Positions 14,427 through 26,747 are shown, counted from the first letter of the stretch. The stretch is 64,000 bases of DNA from Scylla paramamosain (GCF_035594125.1 NC_087173.1:4180486-4244485); one strand, 5' to 3'. Notes: generated from the letters alone by a model not told the origin. Numbers and translations are program-made.

Positions 14427-14470
14427 GAAGGGGAAAGTAGTGTGTGTGGGGAAGGGGAAAGTAGTAGAGA
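14375..14470. repeat. (TG)n followed by a 24 bp tandem duplication
   Basis: About 25 TG copies, then TGTGTGGGGAAGGGGAAAGT twice with a 24 bp period, apparently slippage that captured the flank. Confidence 0.93.
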
Positions 14471-15107
14471 AAATAATAACGCATGAAATATTTTACATCA
14501 TATAGGACTTTTTTTTTTTTCAACTGAAGAAAATAAGTGTTTTTCGCTATGCCTGAATATTATTTTCAGCATTACTTTTAAATTCTGTCCTGACGATCCT
14601 CCTTCTCAAAGTGAAAAGCGAAATATAATATTCTCTTGTCACCTCTCTTCACTTATTTTGCACTTATCTTATTTTCTCACCATCTGTAGTATTATTTTTA
14701 CAACTAGTACTCTTTTCTCCCCCTACAATATTTCGTAAGGTTTTTGAGCAACTTATGTCATGTTTAGAGAGAGAGAGAGAGAGATTATTTTTGCCTCTGC
14801 TATTAGGAAGAACTGTTAACCTCTCTCTCCCTATTTCCTTCGAAGTGGTGAATCTTGTACCCTACTCTCGAATCGGTTGCATTTTTTAGTGATTTGTTTG
14901 CGTCGCGAGATGGTTTCATTGTTTTTGTTTAGCAGAATTCCCCTCGACATCCCTACAGAGTACGTGTTTTTCCCTTCCCCTCCTTTGTTTCTTCCTTTCC
15001 CCCTATTTACTTTCTCGCTTTTTTCCTTCCTTATCTCCTTGATTCTTTTCCTACTTCCTACTTCCTACTTTCCTTGACTTTCTCTCTCCCTACTTTTTGC
15101 TTGTTTT
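14471..15107. other. AT-rich spacer
   Basis: Contains a short (GA)n at ~14765-14784. It turns C/T-rich from ~14960. Confidence 0.55.
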
Positions 15108-15152
15108 CTCTCTCTCTCTCTCTCTCCTCTCTCTCCTCTCTCTCTCTCTCTC

Positions 15153-15225
<73 letters not shown>

Positions 15226-15246
15226 CTCTCTCCTCTCTCTCTCTCT
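15108..15246. repeat. Interrupted (CT)n with regular CCT insertions
   Basis: CT runs are broken by extra C at about nine places, often 8-12 bp apart, indicating duplication of interrupted blocks rather than pure slippage. Confidence 0.93.
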
Positions 15247-16756
15247 TTTTTACTCGTTTATTTTCAGATTTTTTTTTTCTCTCCAGCCAGCTCTTCTATT
15301 TTCCCTTTTGCTGCTGCTCCTCTATCTTTCTCTCCTCTCGTGTTTCTTCCATTTTGTGTCTCCATCATTCTCCGTTTCGTCACTTTATCACGCTCTGCCT
15401 TTCCCTCTTCTCTGCAAAATTTGATTAATTTTCTGCCTTGTTGCGTTTTTTGGTTTTCTCCTTCATTGCATTGTTTTCGAGAAGGAAGTCTGTTAGTTTT
15501 GTCTAAAATACATAATTTCTGTATCTTGAACTGTAAACGTGTTAACAGGTTCCGTTTTCTTTGTGTGTTTTATTTTTCGATGTTTAGTGTAGATGTTTAG
15601 ATTTTTTTTTTTTGGGGGGGGAAATTTTTCGAAGAGTAGTACTGTTAAGTTTTATGGATTCAGTTTAAGACCAGATTAGTGCTCATCTTCTGATTTCTTC
15701 TGCTGCTACTGCTAGTTTATAATTTCTCACTGCAAGTATTGAGAAATTACTCTTTGCTATGTAAAACTGTAAAGATGTATCAACGTTAATTTTCGTTTGA
15801 TACATTTTTCGACGACATCTTTGTAGAACTTGTTATTTTCTCATGCAATCTTGCGTTCAGACCCTTTAGTATTAGAAACATCATGACATAATTTTCTGAT
15901 GTACACGTCCACTTACTGCACTCTCATTTCCACTTCCCAGAAAAAAAAAATGCATCACTCATTTGCTATTAATTTCAAAAGGCACTCCACGCATATATAC
16001 TTTACATTTACCTTTAATCGCGGCTTGAAGGGCACACAGGCAAACAACTTGAAAATCATTTTTTTTCCCCCGAGATTAAGTCAATTTATCACTCGAACTC
16101 TGGTATTCTAGCGGCGCAGGAGGGACCGGATACGCCATTAATTATGAACTGTCAAGCCCAGAAAGAGACGACCTGGTTGCCTTTTGTTTGAAAAATCGGC
16201 TTGAAAGCATTCCTCAGGCAGCGACAGGGAGGCAATTGCTTTCCCATTGTTCTCAAGGCGAGTCTCCTCCTCCCGCCTCCTCTCCCAGTCTCCCAGTCTC
16301 TCGGTGCGCCGTGGTGGTGGAGAGACGTGCCAGAAAAAAGGAGTCTTGTTCGCCTATTTGTCACCGTCACCTGGGCAGATCAGGAAGTGTGGTAGGCAGT
16401 GTTCAGTGGAGTGGCGCAATTAGTATTAGGATTAGGAAACGGAGCGGGATGAGAAGGAAGAAAAAGTGAGAAGAGTGAGTAGATGTACCTCGAAAACTAA
16501 GAAGATAAATAATACAAAAAAAAAAAAAAAAGTAAAATACAGTTAAGAAAAAAGTGTTACGATAAAAAAAAAAACAGGACATTGAGCGGAAAAAAAAAAA
16601 AACGTGGATACTGAGAAGCAAGAGAAATTAATAAATGATAAATGGTACGAGAGAAAAAGAACATATCGCAGGAAAACAAAGATAAGCATTAAGAGATGAA
16701 GGACAAGTAATGTAACCAAAGAAAGAAAAGAATTCGAGATGGCGGTGTGGATTTGG
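15247..16756. other. 1.5 kb region without a recognised gene
   Basis: T-rich at first, with a more complex GC-balanced stretch at 16090-16400, then A-runs. Frames at 16188-16469 look non-repetitive but match nothing I know. Confidence 0.5.
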
Positions 16757-16803
16757 AGGAGGAGGAGGAGGAGGAGGAGGAGGAGGACGACGACGACAAC
16801 AAC
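16757..16803. repeat. (GGA)n grading into (GAC)n/(AAC)n
   Basis: Compound trinucleotide repeat with stepwise unit changes. Confidence 0.93.
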
Positions 16804-17938
16804 GACTTGATCTCACAATAGGAGCCGTGTAGATCAAGAAGCCCTCCGTGACGCCTTTCACAGCACTCCTGGGACACGTCGGGGTTGGTGACGCGGCTGA
16901 TGCTCGCTTGTTGAGGCTCCTGTGGCGGTCAGAGGCAAGGGAGCGTAGGTGGTGTGCCTTTTTTTGGTCCAACACTCTCCTAGACCACTACCTTTTCCTG
17001 TCTTAAGGGAGAGAAAGGCTATCTGACTGTCCTCCATTTTGTCCTGTCCATCAGTCTGTCTTGCGAGGAGTGGGCGGATCATGAGGTTCTCCATTTTTCA
17101 CCAGTGCACCTGTACTTTACCCATCTCACTTTCTTGATGTTATATACTTGTACTAATTAGATTCATGTATACTTTTTATTTTGTAAGGGAATTTTACATG
17201 TATTCTATAAAGCATCGCCAAGTAACGCTTAAGAAAATCAATATTTTATGGTATTTTGAGTGTCAGTAATCCATTAGTTCATATCCAGCTAGATATTTGG
17301 TGTCATTTTTAGTTAACAATTCAATAATCCATCGATGATCATTCCACACTTTAAAAACACGAGTAGGTTAGGTTAAGTTTGGTTAGGTTAGGTTAGGTCA
17401 GGTCAGGTTATGAGCGAGACTGAAAGAATGAACATAAGCGAGTATTATTAGTAGTGACAGTATATTTTATGCTCTTACGAACTATAAGTAGTGTGTGGCT
17501 GTATCAACACTACCAGTTCACCCACTTACACGCACAGAACAAGTTGAAGTATTTTAACAGTGAAGCCTTGTCCTCGGCAACCCAGCACACTGCTCCCTAA
17601 CGCTCCGTCCCACGCCTCGCTCCCCTCACCTCCATTCCAACTTCACTCATTACCCGATATTTACCAGACATAAAAGTCACGGTCTAGTCGCTGACGGATC
17701 GTTGTGCTATTACGCGTTCGTAAATCACCCGCACTTCAGATAATGTCGCCCTATCGATCACCAATGCTTTGCTGGGGAGTTGTTGCTTTTTTTTTTTTTT
17801 TTTTTTTTTGAGGGGGCGGTACGTACAATTGACAAGTGTGATAGTCATCCTTTGTCGAGTCGTGTAAGTTGTGGCGTCGTTGTTGAGTTGTGATACGCGG
17901 TTGGTTGTCACTCTAACTTGTCTCCCTCCCTTTCCTTT
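16804..17938. other. 1.1 kb spacer
   Basis: GC-balanced at 16810-17100 and AT-rich after. Carries the TTAGG-type block at 17364 and a T-run at ~17788. No gene recognised. Confidence 0.5.
17364..17410 (+). repeat. Interstitial telomere-type block (TTAGG variants)
   Basis: Nine consecutive 5-base units of TAGGT and one-base variants (TAAGT, TTGGT, CAGGT). TTAGG is the ancestral arthropod telomere repeat. The block is short, imperfect and internal, so it is an interstitial relic and not a chromosome end. Confidence 0.75.
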
Positions 17939-17940
17939 TT

Positions 17941-18032
<92 letters not shown>
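17939..18032. repeat. Poly(T) then (GT)n
   Basis: About 23 T followed by about 36 GT copies. Confidence 0.97.
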
Positions 18033-18035
<3 letters not shown>

Positions 18036-18167
18036 GTTTCCCCCTTCTAGTAGTCCCTTTGTGCCTCGTATGCTCTTGAAAGATTATGGGGGAGAGGAAA
18101 GAGAAAAGTCACAGGGAGTTGGGGTTGTAACAGTTAACTGGCTGACTGTTGCTCACAGACGATGATG

Positions 18168-18960
18168 AGCTTTCCTTCACTCTCTTTTCTCTTCGCTCCC
18201 CATCACTTCTCATTTCCCACCTCGTGTACTTCGAAAAAAAATCTGAGAGAGTGGGGGAAAATTCGCGGGAAATCAGTGCCGCAGGGTAATTTAATGTAGT
18301 TGACTGTCATTCACTTAATAAAGATGCACTTGTATCTATTCTCCTTTCCCTCTCACATCATTTTTCATTTCTCTCCAGCGAGTGTACACCGTAAAATGGA
18401 GAATTCTTTAGAAAATGGAAGAAATGCTAGTGTAATGCTTGTCGGTGATGCACGATTAATTTCTACCTGTTTACGAATGTTTTTTTTTTTTTTTTTGCAG
18501 TATTCATGTAATTATGTACCACGTAGGATTGTGTAGTTTCGAAAGCCACTTTTCTCGCTCCCTCTCCTTTTGTCTCACACTCTGGAACACGCGTGGAAAA
18601 TACAAATGTAGGAAAATACAGTGTACGACGAAATGCTTCATTGATACTTCTGTCTTTGCACGAATGCTTTTATATTGTATGGGTTGTGTTTGTAGTTTTC
18701 AGACTCATTTTTCCTCCCTCCCTCCCTCGCACACCCCTTTAACACGTGCCGGAAATATAGATGGCACAGTGCATGGGAAAAAAAAAAAAATAGATACTGT
18801 AGGGAAATGTAACTGGTACTGTGTAGGGGGAGAATATAATCCTTAGATGACATGAAGTTTCCAGCTCTACCTATTGCTCTCGCCCTTTTGCTCTCTCACT
18901 TCAACACGCGCGGGAAATATAGATTGAAAACTGCAGGGGGAAGTCGTAGATGATGGTACA
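18168..18960. repeat. Decayed tandem array, period ~157-169 bp
   Basis: About five copies share a C/T-rich segment with CTCAC, then AACACGCGTGG-like and GGAAATATAGAT-like motifs. C/T segments begin near 18168, 18337, 18545, 18702 and 18866. The AACACG motif is at 18586, 18741 and 18903 (spacings 155 and 162); the two upstream copies are more diverged. Confidence 0.65.
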
Positions 18961-19273
18961 GAGGGGATATTGGTACTGTACAGAGGAATGTAGTGTGTAG
19001 GTACAGTAAAGGAGAATATAGTGCAATGTAAAGATAGTTAGGTGTTCTTCTGTCTCGTTCTTCTAGGGAAATAATGAGACAAAAGTTAGAAAATAGAGGA
19101 ACTCCCGTCTGTAGTTACCAGGTATTGTCACTTCCAATTAACTCTTAAAGTCGGAGCATTGCAAAAGTTTTAAAGGTTACAGGGAAAGAGAAAGAAAGGG
19201 AGAGGGCGAAGAGAGAACGTAGTTTTAGTGGGATAAATGTAACAAGTCCGCAATAAGGGATTAGATATGTGGT

Positions 19274-19299
19274 AATTCCCTGCGATAATTCCCTGCGAT
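19274..19299 (+). repeat. 13 bp direct duplication
   Basis: AATTCCCTGCGAT occurs twice in immediate succession. Confidence 0.85.
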
Positions 19300-19484
19300 A
19301 CTCTGTTCCATTTGGGTTCGAGTGTCCATTCAGACCCTCTTGTATTCATAGTCATACGTCAAAGGGTTTCACAACAGCGCCATTCAGTACATCCTCTTTA
19401 TATTTAAATTCCTTTGATTGGGGAAAAGTGGACATGGATAAAGTCTTTCAAAGTACCGCAATGTCCTTCCCTTCTACAATGACA

Positions 19485-19700
19485 GGCGAGATTAGATTCC
19501 TTTACAAAGAAGAATAAGCTCCATATTATCAACAGTATATGCATTCTTTAGGTTTTATTTTCTTCACATGAATAAAGAGCATAGTTTGGAAGGCCCTCTT
19601 AAGATCCCTGTATCATCCCATCCCCCTTTAGAAGAATAAGTGGATTTAGATTCCTTTGCAGGGATGAAAAAATAAAAGTAGCGTTACAGCTTCTCCCCGC
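19485..19700. repeat. Weak duplication, ~154 bp offset
   Basis: TTAGATTCCTTTACAAAGAA (19492) and TTAGATTCCTTTGCAGGGA (19646) are accompanied by AGAAGAATAAG, but in changed order. Confidence 0.35.
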
Positions 19701-20199
19701 CCGTCACCTGGCACTCAGCAACACGCGGCGCACAAAGAGCTTAACGCAGGAGCAGGAAACATGACAAAAGTGGTCGGATTGTTAATTTGTGCCGGAGAAT
19801 GATGGAGGGAAGTGAAGCGGGAGTGTCATGGCGAGGGAGTACCGGGAGCAGGGTTTTTTTTTTCTTTATTTGTTATATTGCGACATGAAGGAACTGTGAC
19901 AGGTGTTGGTGTTCATTTTATCATTAAAAGTTGATTTCTCGTGTTTTCTGGTATTCCACGGTTAATGGAATAATCTTACACGTACTTGGGGAAACTGTTA
20001 TATATCTTAGAAAAAAGTCTTAAGTACCGGGAGCTGTGTATTGTTTAGAGCCTGTGTCCCCGAAGACAATACGACAAGTAAACGGACATTGATTAAAAGT
20101 TCATATTAATCACTACTTCATGATAACTACAAGTAAGATAAGGATTTGAAAATAACTATAAGAAAAAATACAAAAGTTAACGTGGGAGAGGAGAATTTT

Positions 20200-20373
<174 letters not shown>

Positions 20374-20383
20374 GATAGATAGT

Positions 20384-20547
20384 TTATTGACCACAGTGCA
20401 TATAAAGAACAATAGATAAAAAGTACAAATAAATTCACTAATACTACTAAAGTTAATAGTAACACTTTATAACTGGTGTAGTCCACAAAAATTTCCATAC
20501 TTTAATACATTTTTAAATAATTACAAACAACTGCAACCATTATACCA
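20384..20547 (-). other. 3' untranslated region of the retrotransposon copy
   Basis: AT-rich stretch between the reverse-transcriptase stop codon and the (CTAT)n tail. It contains the only clear polyadenylation-type hexamer (AATAAA) linked to a coding sequence in the window. Confidence 0.6.
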
Positions 20548-22075
20548 CTATTCTAAGACATTTAGCACCTCATGTAACATCTTACACATACTTTCACGAG
20601 GAAAAGTATCAGCAAATATGTCCTCTAATACAGTGACATTATAAATATGTCTAAGATGAGCTGTTAGAGGACACACTTCTACCGCATGTCTCTCTGTCTG
20701 TATTCCTCCACAACTACACAACCGCTCCTCCACTGGCAAACGCCCTCTCCCTCTGCGGTTCCAGCGCCCAGTCTCGATCGCAAGACGGTGACCACACAGA
20801 CGGAAACGGGTAAAAGATATTCTGTGTAAATCGTTAACTAGATGTTTTTGTTTGTAAAGGTCAGGTACTTTATATTGTGGATTTATCTCTTTATATGTTT
20901 TGCAACGGGATGAATCTGAATGTGCTATATCATTACAAACATTTTCTATAATTGTTGACATACTCAGTGGCTCAGTATTAATAAAGGTGTCTATATTTCT
21001 TGATGTAGGTGTACGTGAGGCAAGTGTTACTCTTATAGCCAGTATCAGAGGATCATCATTCATTCCTGACCTTTCTAGCCATATATTCCTAAAAAATTTA
21101 TGTTGCTTAACTTTGATAAGGTCTGAGACTGATGGCAAACCCACCTCAGCGTAACATACTATGTTAGGCGTTGTTTTTCTAACCCCCAGCATTTGTTTTA
21201 GTGCCCAGTTATACAGTTTGGTGACAGGCTTATAATCAGCACTAACCCAGGATTCACATCCGTATAGAATTGCAGACATTAAAGCGGCCTCAAAAACTCT
21301 ACGTTTGACAATAAAAGGCAAATCATTATTCTTTGTAACAAATGAAACATATTTTAATACATGACACAACTTTGCTGTTGAATGTGCTTTAACTGCTGAG
21401 GACACTGACCCATCACTGGTGAATGGTGATCCCAAGTAAATGTAACTGTGGCAGTGTTCAATCACCAAACTGTTCACATGAATTGCATCTGCATCGCCGT
21501 CATCACCATGAATAACAAAGAAACTAGTTTTAGCGTTGTTTACATACATACCGTAATCTCTACAGAACTGGTCCAATATTTCAACCTTCTTTATTAAATT
21601 AGCTCGACTTGTTGACAATAACACGGTGTCATCCATTAAAACTAAGACATGTAACCAGTCTAAAAATCTCTCTGGCATACACTGTTCTTTAATCATTTTA
21701 ACCAATTCATTGATGTAGATTATGAAGAGGATGCAGGAGGTGGGGGAGCCCTGACGCACCCCCAGCGTAGCAGTAAACAATGCTGAGCCCACCACACTTT
21801 GTGTCACCCTGTACATGGCGGTCAGCGCTCCCAGCATCACCATCCCACAACCCAATCTTTTCAACACAGTTAACAATTTGTTCCTTGGTATTAAGTCATA
21901 AGCTTTTGAAAAATCTACGAACATGACAAATAATTTTTCTTTTTTACGTCTAGCAGTATCAACCAGCAAGCGTAGCGTAACAATGTGTTCTATACAGCCG
22001 CGACCTCTCTGGGCCCCGGCTTGTTCCCTCAGTGGTCTGAACCAGTGACTCACCCTCTCACACAATACCATGTCA

Positions 22076-22080
<5 letters not shown>
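20548..22080 (-). CDS. Reverse transcriptase, partial (non-LTR retrotransposon ORF2)
   Basis: This is an RNA-directed DNA polymerase of a LINE-type element, which copies element RNA into DNA at a nicked target. The 510-residue frame carries motif A FVDFSKAYD (residues 54-62, catalytic D56), motif B GVRQGSPTS (107-115), and motif C as LMDD (148-151), with both catalytic aspartates present although the usual first residues are Y/F-A. YLGSPFTSDG (215-224) and ILYGCESW (271-278) follow, in the thumb/connection region typical of LINE enzymes. A CxC-x7-H-x4-C cluster (C455, C457, H465, C470) near the C-terminus resembles the zinc-knuckle-like end of many non-LTR polymerases. The first Met is internal to the domain: upstream fingers sequence is present in another frame, so this is not a native start. 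There are no internal stops, which suggests a fairly young copy. Endonuclease and ORF1 are missing, so the copy is not autonomous. Confidence 0.9.
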
Positions 22081-22424
<344 letters not shown>

Positions 22425-22678
22425 TGTAATGGTCACTTAAGCTCGCACCATCACGTGAATGCGTTCAAACACAGCTACCTTTTGCCTTATAATGCTGCTT
22501 CATCCCGGCATACAAATACCTGTTTAGCCTCGAGTTTCATCCTGCCCTCCCCTCCGCCTCGCCTCGCTCCATTGTCTCTAATATCCTGATGTGTCCATGA
22601 ACTCCTACACGGGAAAACACTAAGCAATCAGTGTGTTTCATCGGCTGCTTGTTGTTGTTGTGTAGAAATGGCAAATGC

Positions 22679-22722
22679 TCTTGTGTTATGTTGTGTTGTG
22701 TTGTGTTTCGTTGGGTTAGGTA

Positions 22723-22777
<55 letters not shown>
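22679..22777. repeat. (TTGTG)n then (TG)n
   Basis: A short TTGTG array (22679-22707) precedes about 27 TG copies from 22724. Confidence 0.93.
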
Positions 22778-22778
<1 letters not shown>

Positions 22779-22860
22779 ATGTGTTTATGGCTAGGTGACT
22801 GGTTAGCTGTCTTTATGTGTCCGCTTTGTTATGATGGTGTGAGTATATATATAAGCAAGC

Positions 22861-22984
<124 letters not shown>

Positions 22985-23028
22985 GTTAGGAAAATGAGGT
23001 CATGTTCGGAGACTGCATACATAACTTT

Positions 23029-23030
<2 letters not shown>

Positions 23031-23113
<83 letters not shown>
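23031..23113. repeat. (AG)n with one AC interruption
   Basis: About 41 copies; the single interruption is at 23069-23070. Confidence 0.97.
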
Positions 23114-23116
<3 letters not shown>

Positions 23117-23336
23117 TTAGATTCCTGCATCGAGCTTATTATTGGTGGAATAGGTGCTGTCACGTTGTTATTGACCTGAGTTTGTCTAGTTTGGTCTAGT
23201 TTGTCCAGTCTTGTCTTGGCTCGCCCTGTCAGATTCCTTGTTAGTCGCCTGCCTTTCTGGAAACTGACTCTACTGGGAATTTTTTTTTTCTACTGTTATC
23301 TGTCCTGTCGTTCTGTGAGGACTTGACGAAATGGTT

Positions 23337-23340
<4 letters not shown>

Positions 23341-23415
<75 letters not shown>
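23341..23415. repeat. (GT)n microsatellite
   Basis: About 37 perfect copies. Confidence 0.98.
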
Positions 23416-23417
<2 letters not shown>

Positions 23418-23751
23418 GAGGGTTGGGGGAGGGGGTATAAAAATTCGAATTTAGTTAGTTTTTCATTCCCCACGTCAACTTTTTAACCAGCTTTTTAAAC
23501 TTGTCGTAAGATCATTGCTGTTTCTTCTCAACCATTCTATTGCGGCTGTCAGAATTTCAGTGTGAGAAGGTAGACTCCGTGACACTTCGTTACGATATAA
23601 CCCGCTTGAAAGTTGCACTCCAAGACCTTCCTCCATTACCTATTGTCTATTTTTTGAGAACTATTTCTACCTGCGAGTACATTGTCTTCCTTTTATTGCG
23701 TTAAGAATCACAATAAAAAGCTTTCAAGTCCTCCATTTCTGTATCCTCCTC

Positions 23752-24200
23752 TAGTTGGCAGCTTTAGTTTGTTCAGTCTGCATATTTCTCTCCTTTTAGT
23801 GCGTCATTTCCTCGTTCACCATTTTTATGTTCCCTTGTTCACTGAGTTCTGTTTCCAAAATGGTTCTTGTATATTCTGCCGTTTACTTTTCCACTCCATT
23901 CATTAGTTGGTAGCTTTAGTTTATTCGTTCTCTCCATAGTTTCCTTCCTTTAGTTTATTTTCTCGTTAATATTTTGTATACCATCTTTCACTGTCTTTTG
24001 TTCCCAAACGGGTCTTGTACATTCTACCGTCTTCTCTCCTCTCTGTATTCAGTAGATTTCCTTTATTCAGTTTTTCCTTATATTTCTCTTCCTTTACCCT
24101 ATTAATTTCCTAATTCACCATGTTATATTCCTTTATTCACTATCTTCTTTTCCTAATGAGCCTGCTATACATCGTCATTTACTAAACATTGCCTCAGAAT
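23752..24200. repeat. Decayed tandem array, period ~150 bp, three copies
   Basis: Copies start near 23752, 23904 and 24053 with TAGTTGGCAGCTTTAGTTTG or variants. Each continues with a TTCACTG...TTCC block and TCTTGTATATTCTGCCGTTT-like ends. Confidence 0.7.
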
Positions 24201-24604
24201 TCACTAAACATTTCCTTCCGCATCAAATTCAATTCAGTATATCCAGTTTCACCTCAGCTGTGTAATTCATCCGGGTCTTCCTCCACCGTTCAGTATGTAC
24301 AATTAATTTCGTAATCTTAGCGTCCTCCACAAACAAGTTCGCAAAGCTAATATTCCTTCCGGCATATCACTTACATAAATCAGGAATATAATTATGGGTA
24401 AGATGTCCCTCTGGGCGCTCGTCTTGTTCCTTCTCCAAATGGAAATCTTATCTCTTCGAACTGTTCTTATATTTCTCTTCCTTACATGATTTTCGAGCCA
24501 GTTCCCTGCACCTTATTAAGATATTTCAATTTCTCTTATTTTTTTTAATGATAAAATGTCTTTTTTTTCTCTCTCTTTTTGGGTTCCAGGTAAAAGTAGT
24601 GTAT

Positions 24605-24775
24605 TCATTAAAATATGGCTGGGCTTAGAATTATTATATCCTTACTAACAATTAAATATGACTGAGATTAGAATAATTTCCTCACAAACACTTAAATATA
24701 TTTGAAGTTAGAACTATTTCCTTACCTTTTAAGACTTAAAATGACTTAGTTTAGAATGATTTTCTAACTTAAGTG
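24605..24775. repeat. Minisatellite, ~42 bp unit, four copies
   Basis: The core TTAGAATTATT and variants recurs at 24625, 24668, 24708 and 24751, each preceded by a TTAAATATGACTGAG-like segment. Confidence 0.72.
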
Positions 24776-24819
24776 TATTCCTTTGTGCTGTGATCTTATA
24801 GGCTCCCTTGTGCAGGTGG

Positions 24820-25110
24820 AGGTCAGGTCAGGTCAGGTAACAATGATGATAACAGGTCACAAAAAAGAGCACCGCTGAATCTGAGGCCACAAGACTAGGC
24901 ACTCGACACTGACACTCGCACGATCCTCTGAGGACTCTGGCAACCTCCCCGCACAGTAATCCACGTGACCCTCCCGGGAACACGTGCCTGTTGAGGTCAG
25001 ACAACGGTGATGATGGGTCATGAGTTAGTCTGAGGCCAAGTGTCAAGGCTCTCGATACTGACGCTAAATTCTGTGATATTCTGAGGAAGTTACCTACCTG
25101 CCTATCTACC
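24820..25110. repeat. Diverged direct duplication, ~150-165 bp, with GGTCA repeats
   Basis: A block with GGTCAGG, CAATGATGAT, CTGAGGCCA, CTCGACACTGACACT and TCTGAGGA (24820-24940) is repeated in order at 24993-25090. Offsets are 164 at the first landmark and 149 at the next, so one copy has a ~15 bp indel. The start holds three overlapping AGGTC units (24820-24840), related to the TTAGG-type unit. Confidence 0.65.
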
Positions 25111-25420
25111 TTCTTATTTGTATGCCTCCGTACCTGCTTGCTTGTTTTCATACCTGATTAGTTCCTTAATTTCCTACGCACCTTTTTTGCTTATTTGCTT
25201 AATTGCTTGCTTCCTTGTTTGCTTGTTTACTCGCTTGCCTGCTTGCTGCCATACTATACTGACATACTATACTGACTTCACCTGTTTACCTACTTATTAA
25301 CTTACTGAATTACTTAACTACTTACTAACCTACCTGATTTTCTGCTTACTTAATTTAGTAGCTGTGTCTTACCTACCTATCTACTTGCCTGTCTCCGGAT
25401 CTACACTCTTCCTTACTTAA
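25085..25420. repeat. Cryptically simple CTTG/TACC-type sequence
   Basis: Degenerate tetranucleotide-like text (CTACCTACCTGCC, GCTTGCTTG, ACTTACTNAC) without a clean unit, probably an old tetranucleotide tract. Confidence 0.5.
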
Positions 25421-25886
25421 AAATACTACAGACTCAGAAATGCGAGTTTTCAGTTCATAAAGACCTCTCATTCTAGAAGTGCAATCAGTCTACTCAGAAT
25501 TATGACCATTTAACGCATGAATGTGACTTCTTAACTTAGTGACGTGACCCGAGTAGCTAATAGGGTCTTAGATTAAACATGTGACCTTTTAAATCAGAAT
25601 GACATCATATGATCTCGGTTAGGTTCCAAGTTCCAGTCAGTTAATCAGTCAATCACTCAATCAGTCTATCAGTAACTCGTTAAATTTTTATCAGTAGTTT
25701 CCTCTTATCGTGTTCTTAACTTTTAATCACTCTTTAGTCGTCTTATTAATTTTATCGTTCTCTAATCATTAATCTTGATCACTTTGTACTCGTATGGTCC
25801 AAACTTTGATGTTCCCACCGACATCTCACTTAGCCCAGTCTGTGATGCGAACTTTATTCTCATAAGTTTAGATCCCCCGCTTTTAT

Positions 25887-25889
<3 letters not shown>
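25421..25889. other. AT-rich spacer
   Basis: Contains a degenerate (AATCAGTC)n patch at ~25633-25678. No gene seen. Confidence 0.5.

Positions 25890-25979
<90 letters not shown>
25890..25979. repeat. (GA)n microsatellite
   Basis: 45 perfect copies. Confidence 0.98.
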
Positions 25980-25981
<2 letters not shown>

Positions 25982-26216
25982 TTGTGTGCGTGGGTATTTC
26001 ATCACATTTCAATAGTTCATCTTTGGTACATTTAGTGATTAAAGTGCAAAATACTAACACATTTTTATGCACTGCCGCATTTAATATCGCGGGATCTACG
26101 TATGTATTTTTCGTGACGTTCATATCATTCTCTTTTTGTTTTTTGTTTGATGTGTTTCATCATTTTCTCATTCATTGCTGGAATTATTTTGTTATTTATT
26201 GACGTAATGGGAGATT

Positions 26217-26239
26217 CCACCACCACCACCACCACCACC

Positions 26240-26330
<91 letters not shown>
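26217..26330. repeat. Compound (CAC)n(TAC)n
   Basis: About 11 CAC copies switch abruptly to about 27 TAC copies. Confidence 0.97.
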
Positions 26331-26747
26331 AACTCCTCGTCTCCCTCCATCCCCAAAAAAATTCCTTCATAGATGTTTGATGCACGCAACTGGGATTTCC
26401 TTTCCTCCTTCTCCTCCTCTTCCTTCTCCTTCCTCATTTCTCCCCAGTGTGTGACGTAGGCAATGAGGCTTCCCGCTCTCTCACGACCTGACTTTAGCCT
26501 TCAGTAATTGAGAAAAATGAGGAGAGTTTCCAGCTGATCCCAGAAAATTTATGGCTCCCCCTGCTTCTTCTGGATGAGCGAGGCAGGGCAGGGGACGCGA
26601 GGCAAGGGGAGGCAGGGAAGGCAGGGAGAAGAGCTTAGCCAAAAGGAGGGACGGATTTCCATCGGCTAAGTAGGAAGGAAGTGTGAATGTGTGGAGTGTG
26701 TGAATAGAAAGGTTCGTGGGAGTAATGAGAGTGTTGTGCTCGAGGGC

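Noticed and set aside
17364..17410. Chromosome end at the TTAGG-like block
   Set aside because: Only about 47 bp, degenerate and internal, with ordinary sequence on both sides.
19305..19335. tRNA B-box-like GGGTTCGAGTGTCC
   Set aside because: Spacing does not fit a B box, and no A box, acceptor stem or cloverleaf could be found upstream.
20900..21154. 84-codon plus-strand frame inside the retrotransposon
   Set aside because: Antisense shadow of the reverse-transcriptase frame.
26125..26437. Poly-Val/Thr/Ser/Gly frames
   Set aside because: Translation of (CAC)n(TAC)n.
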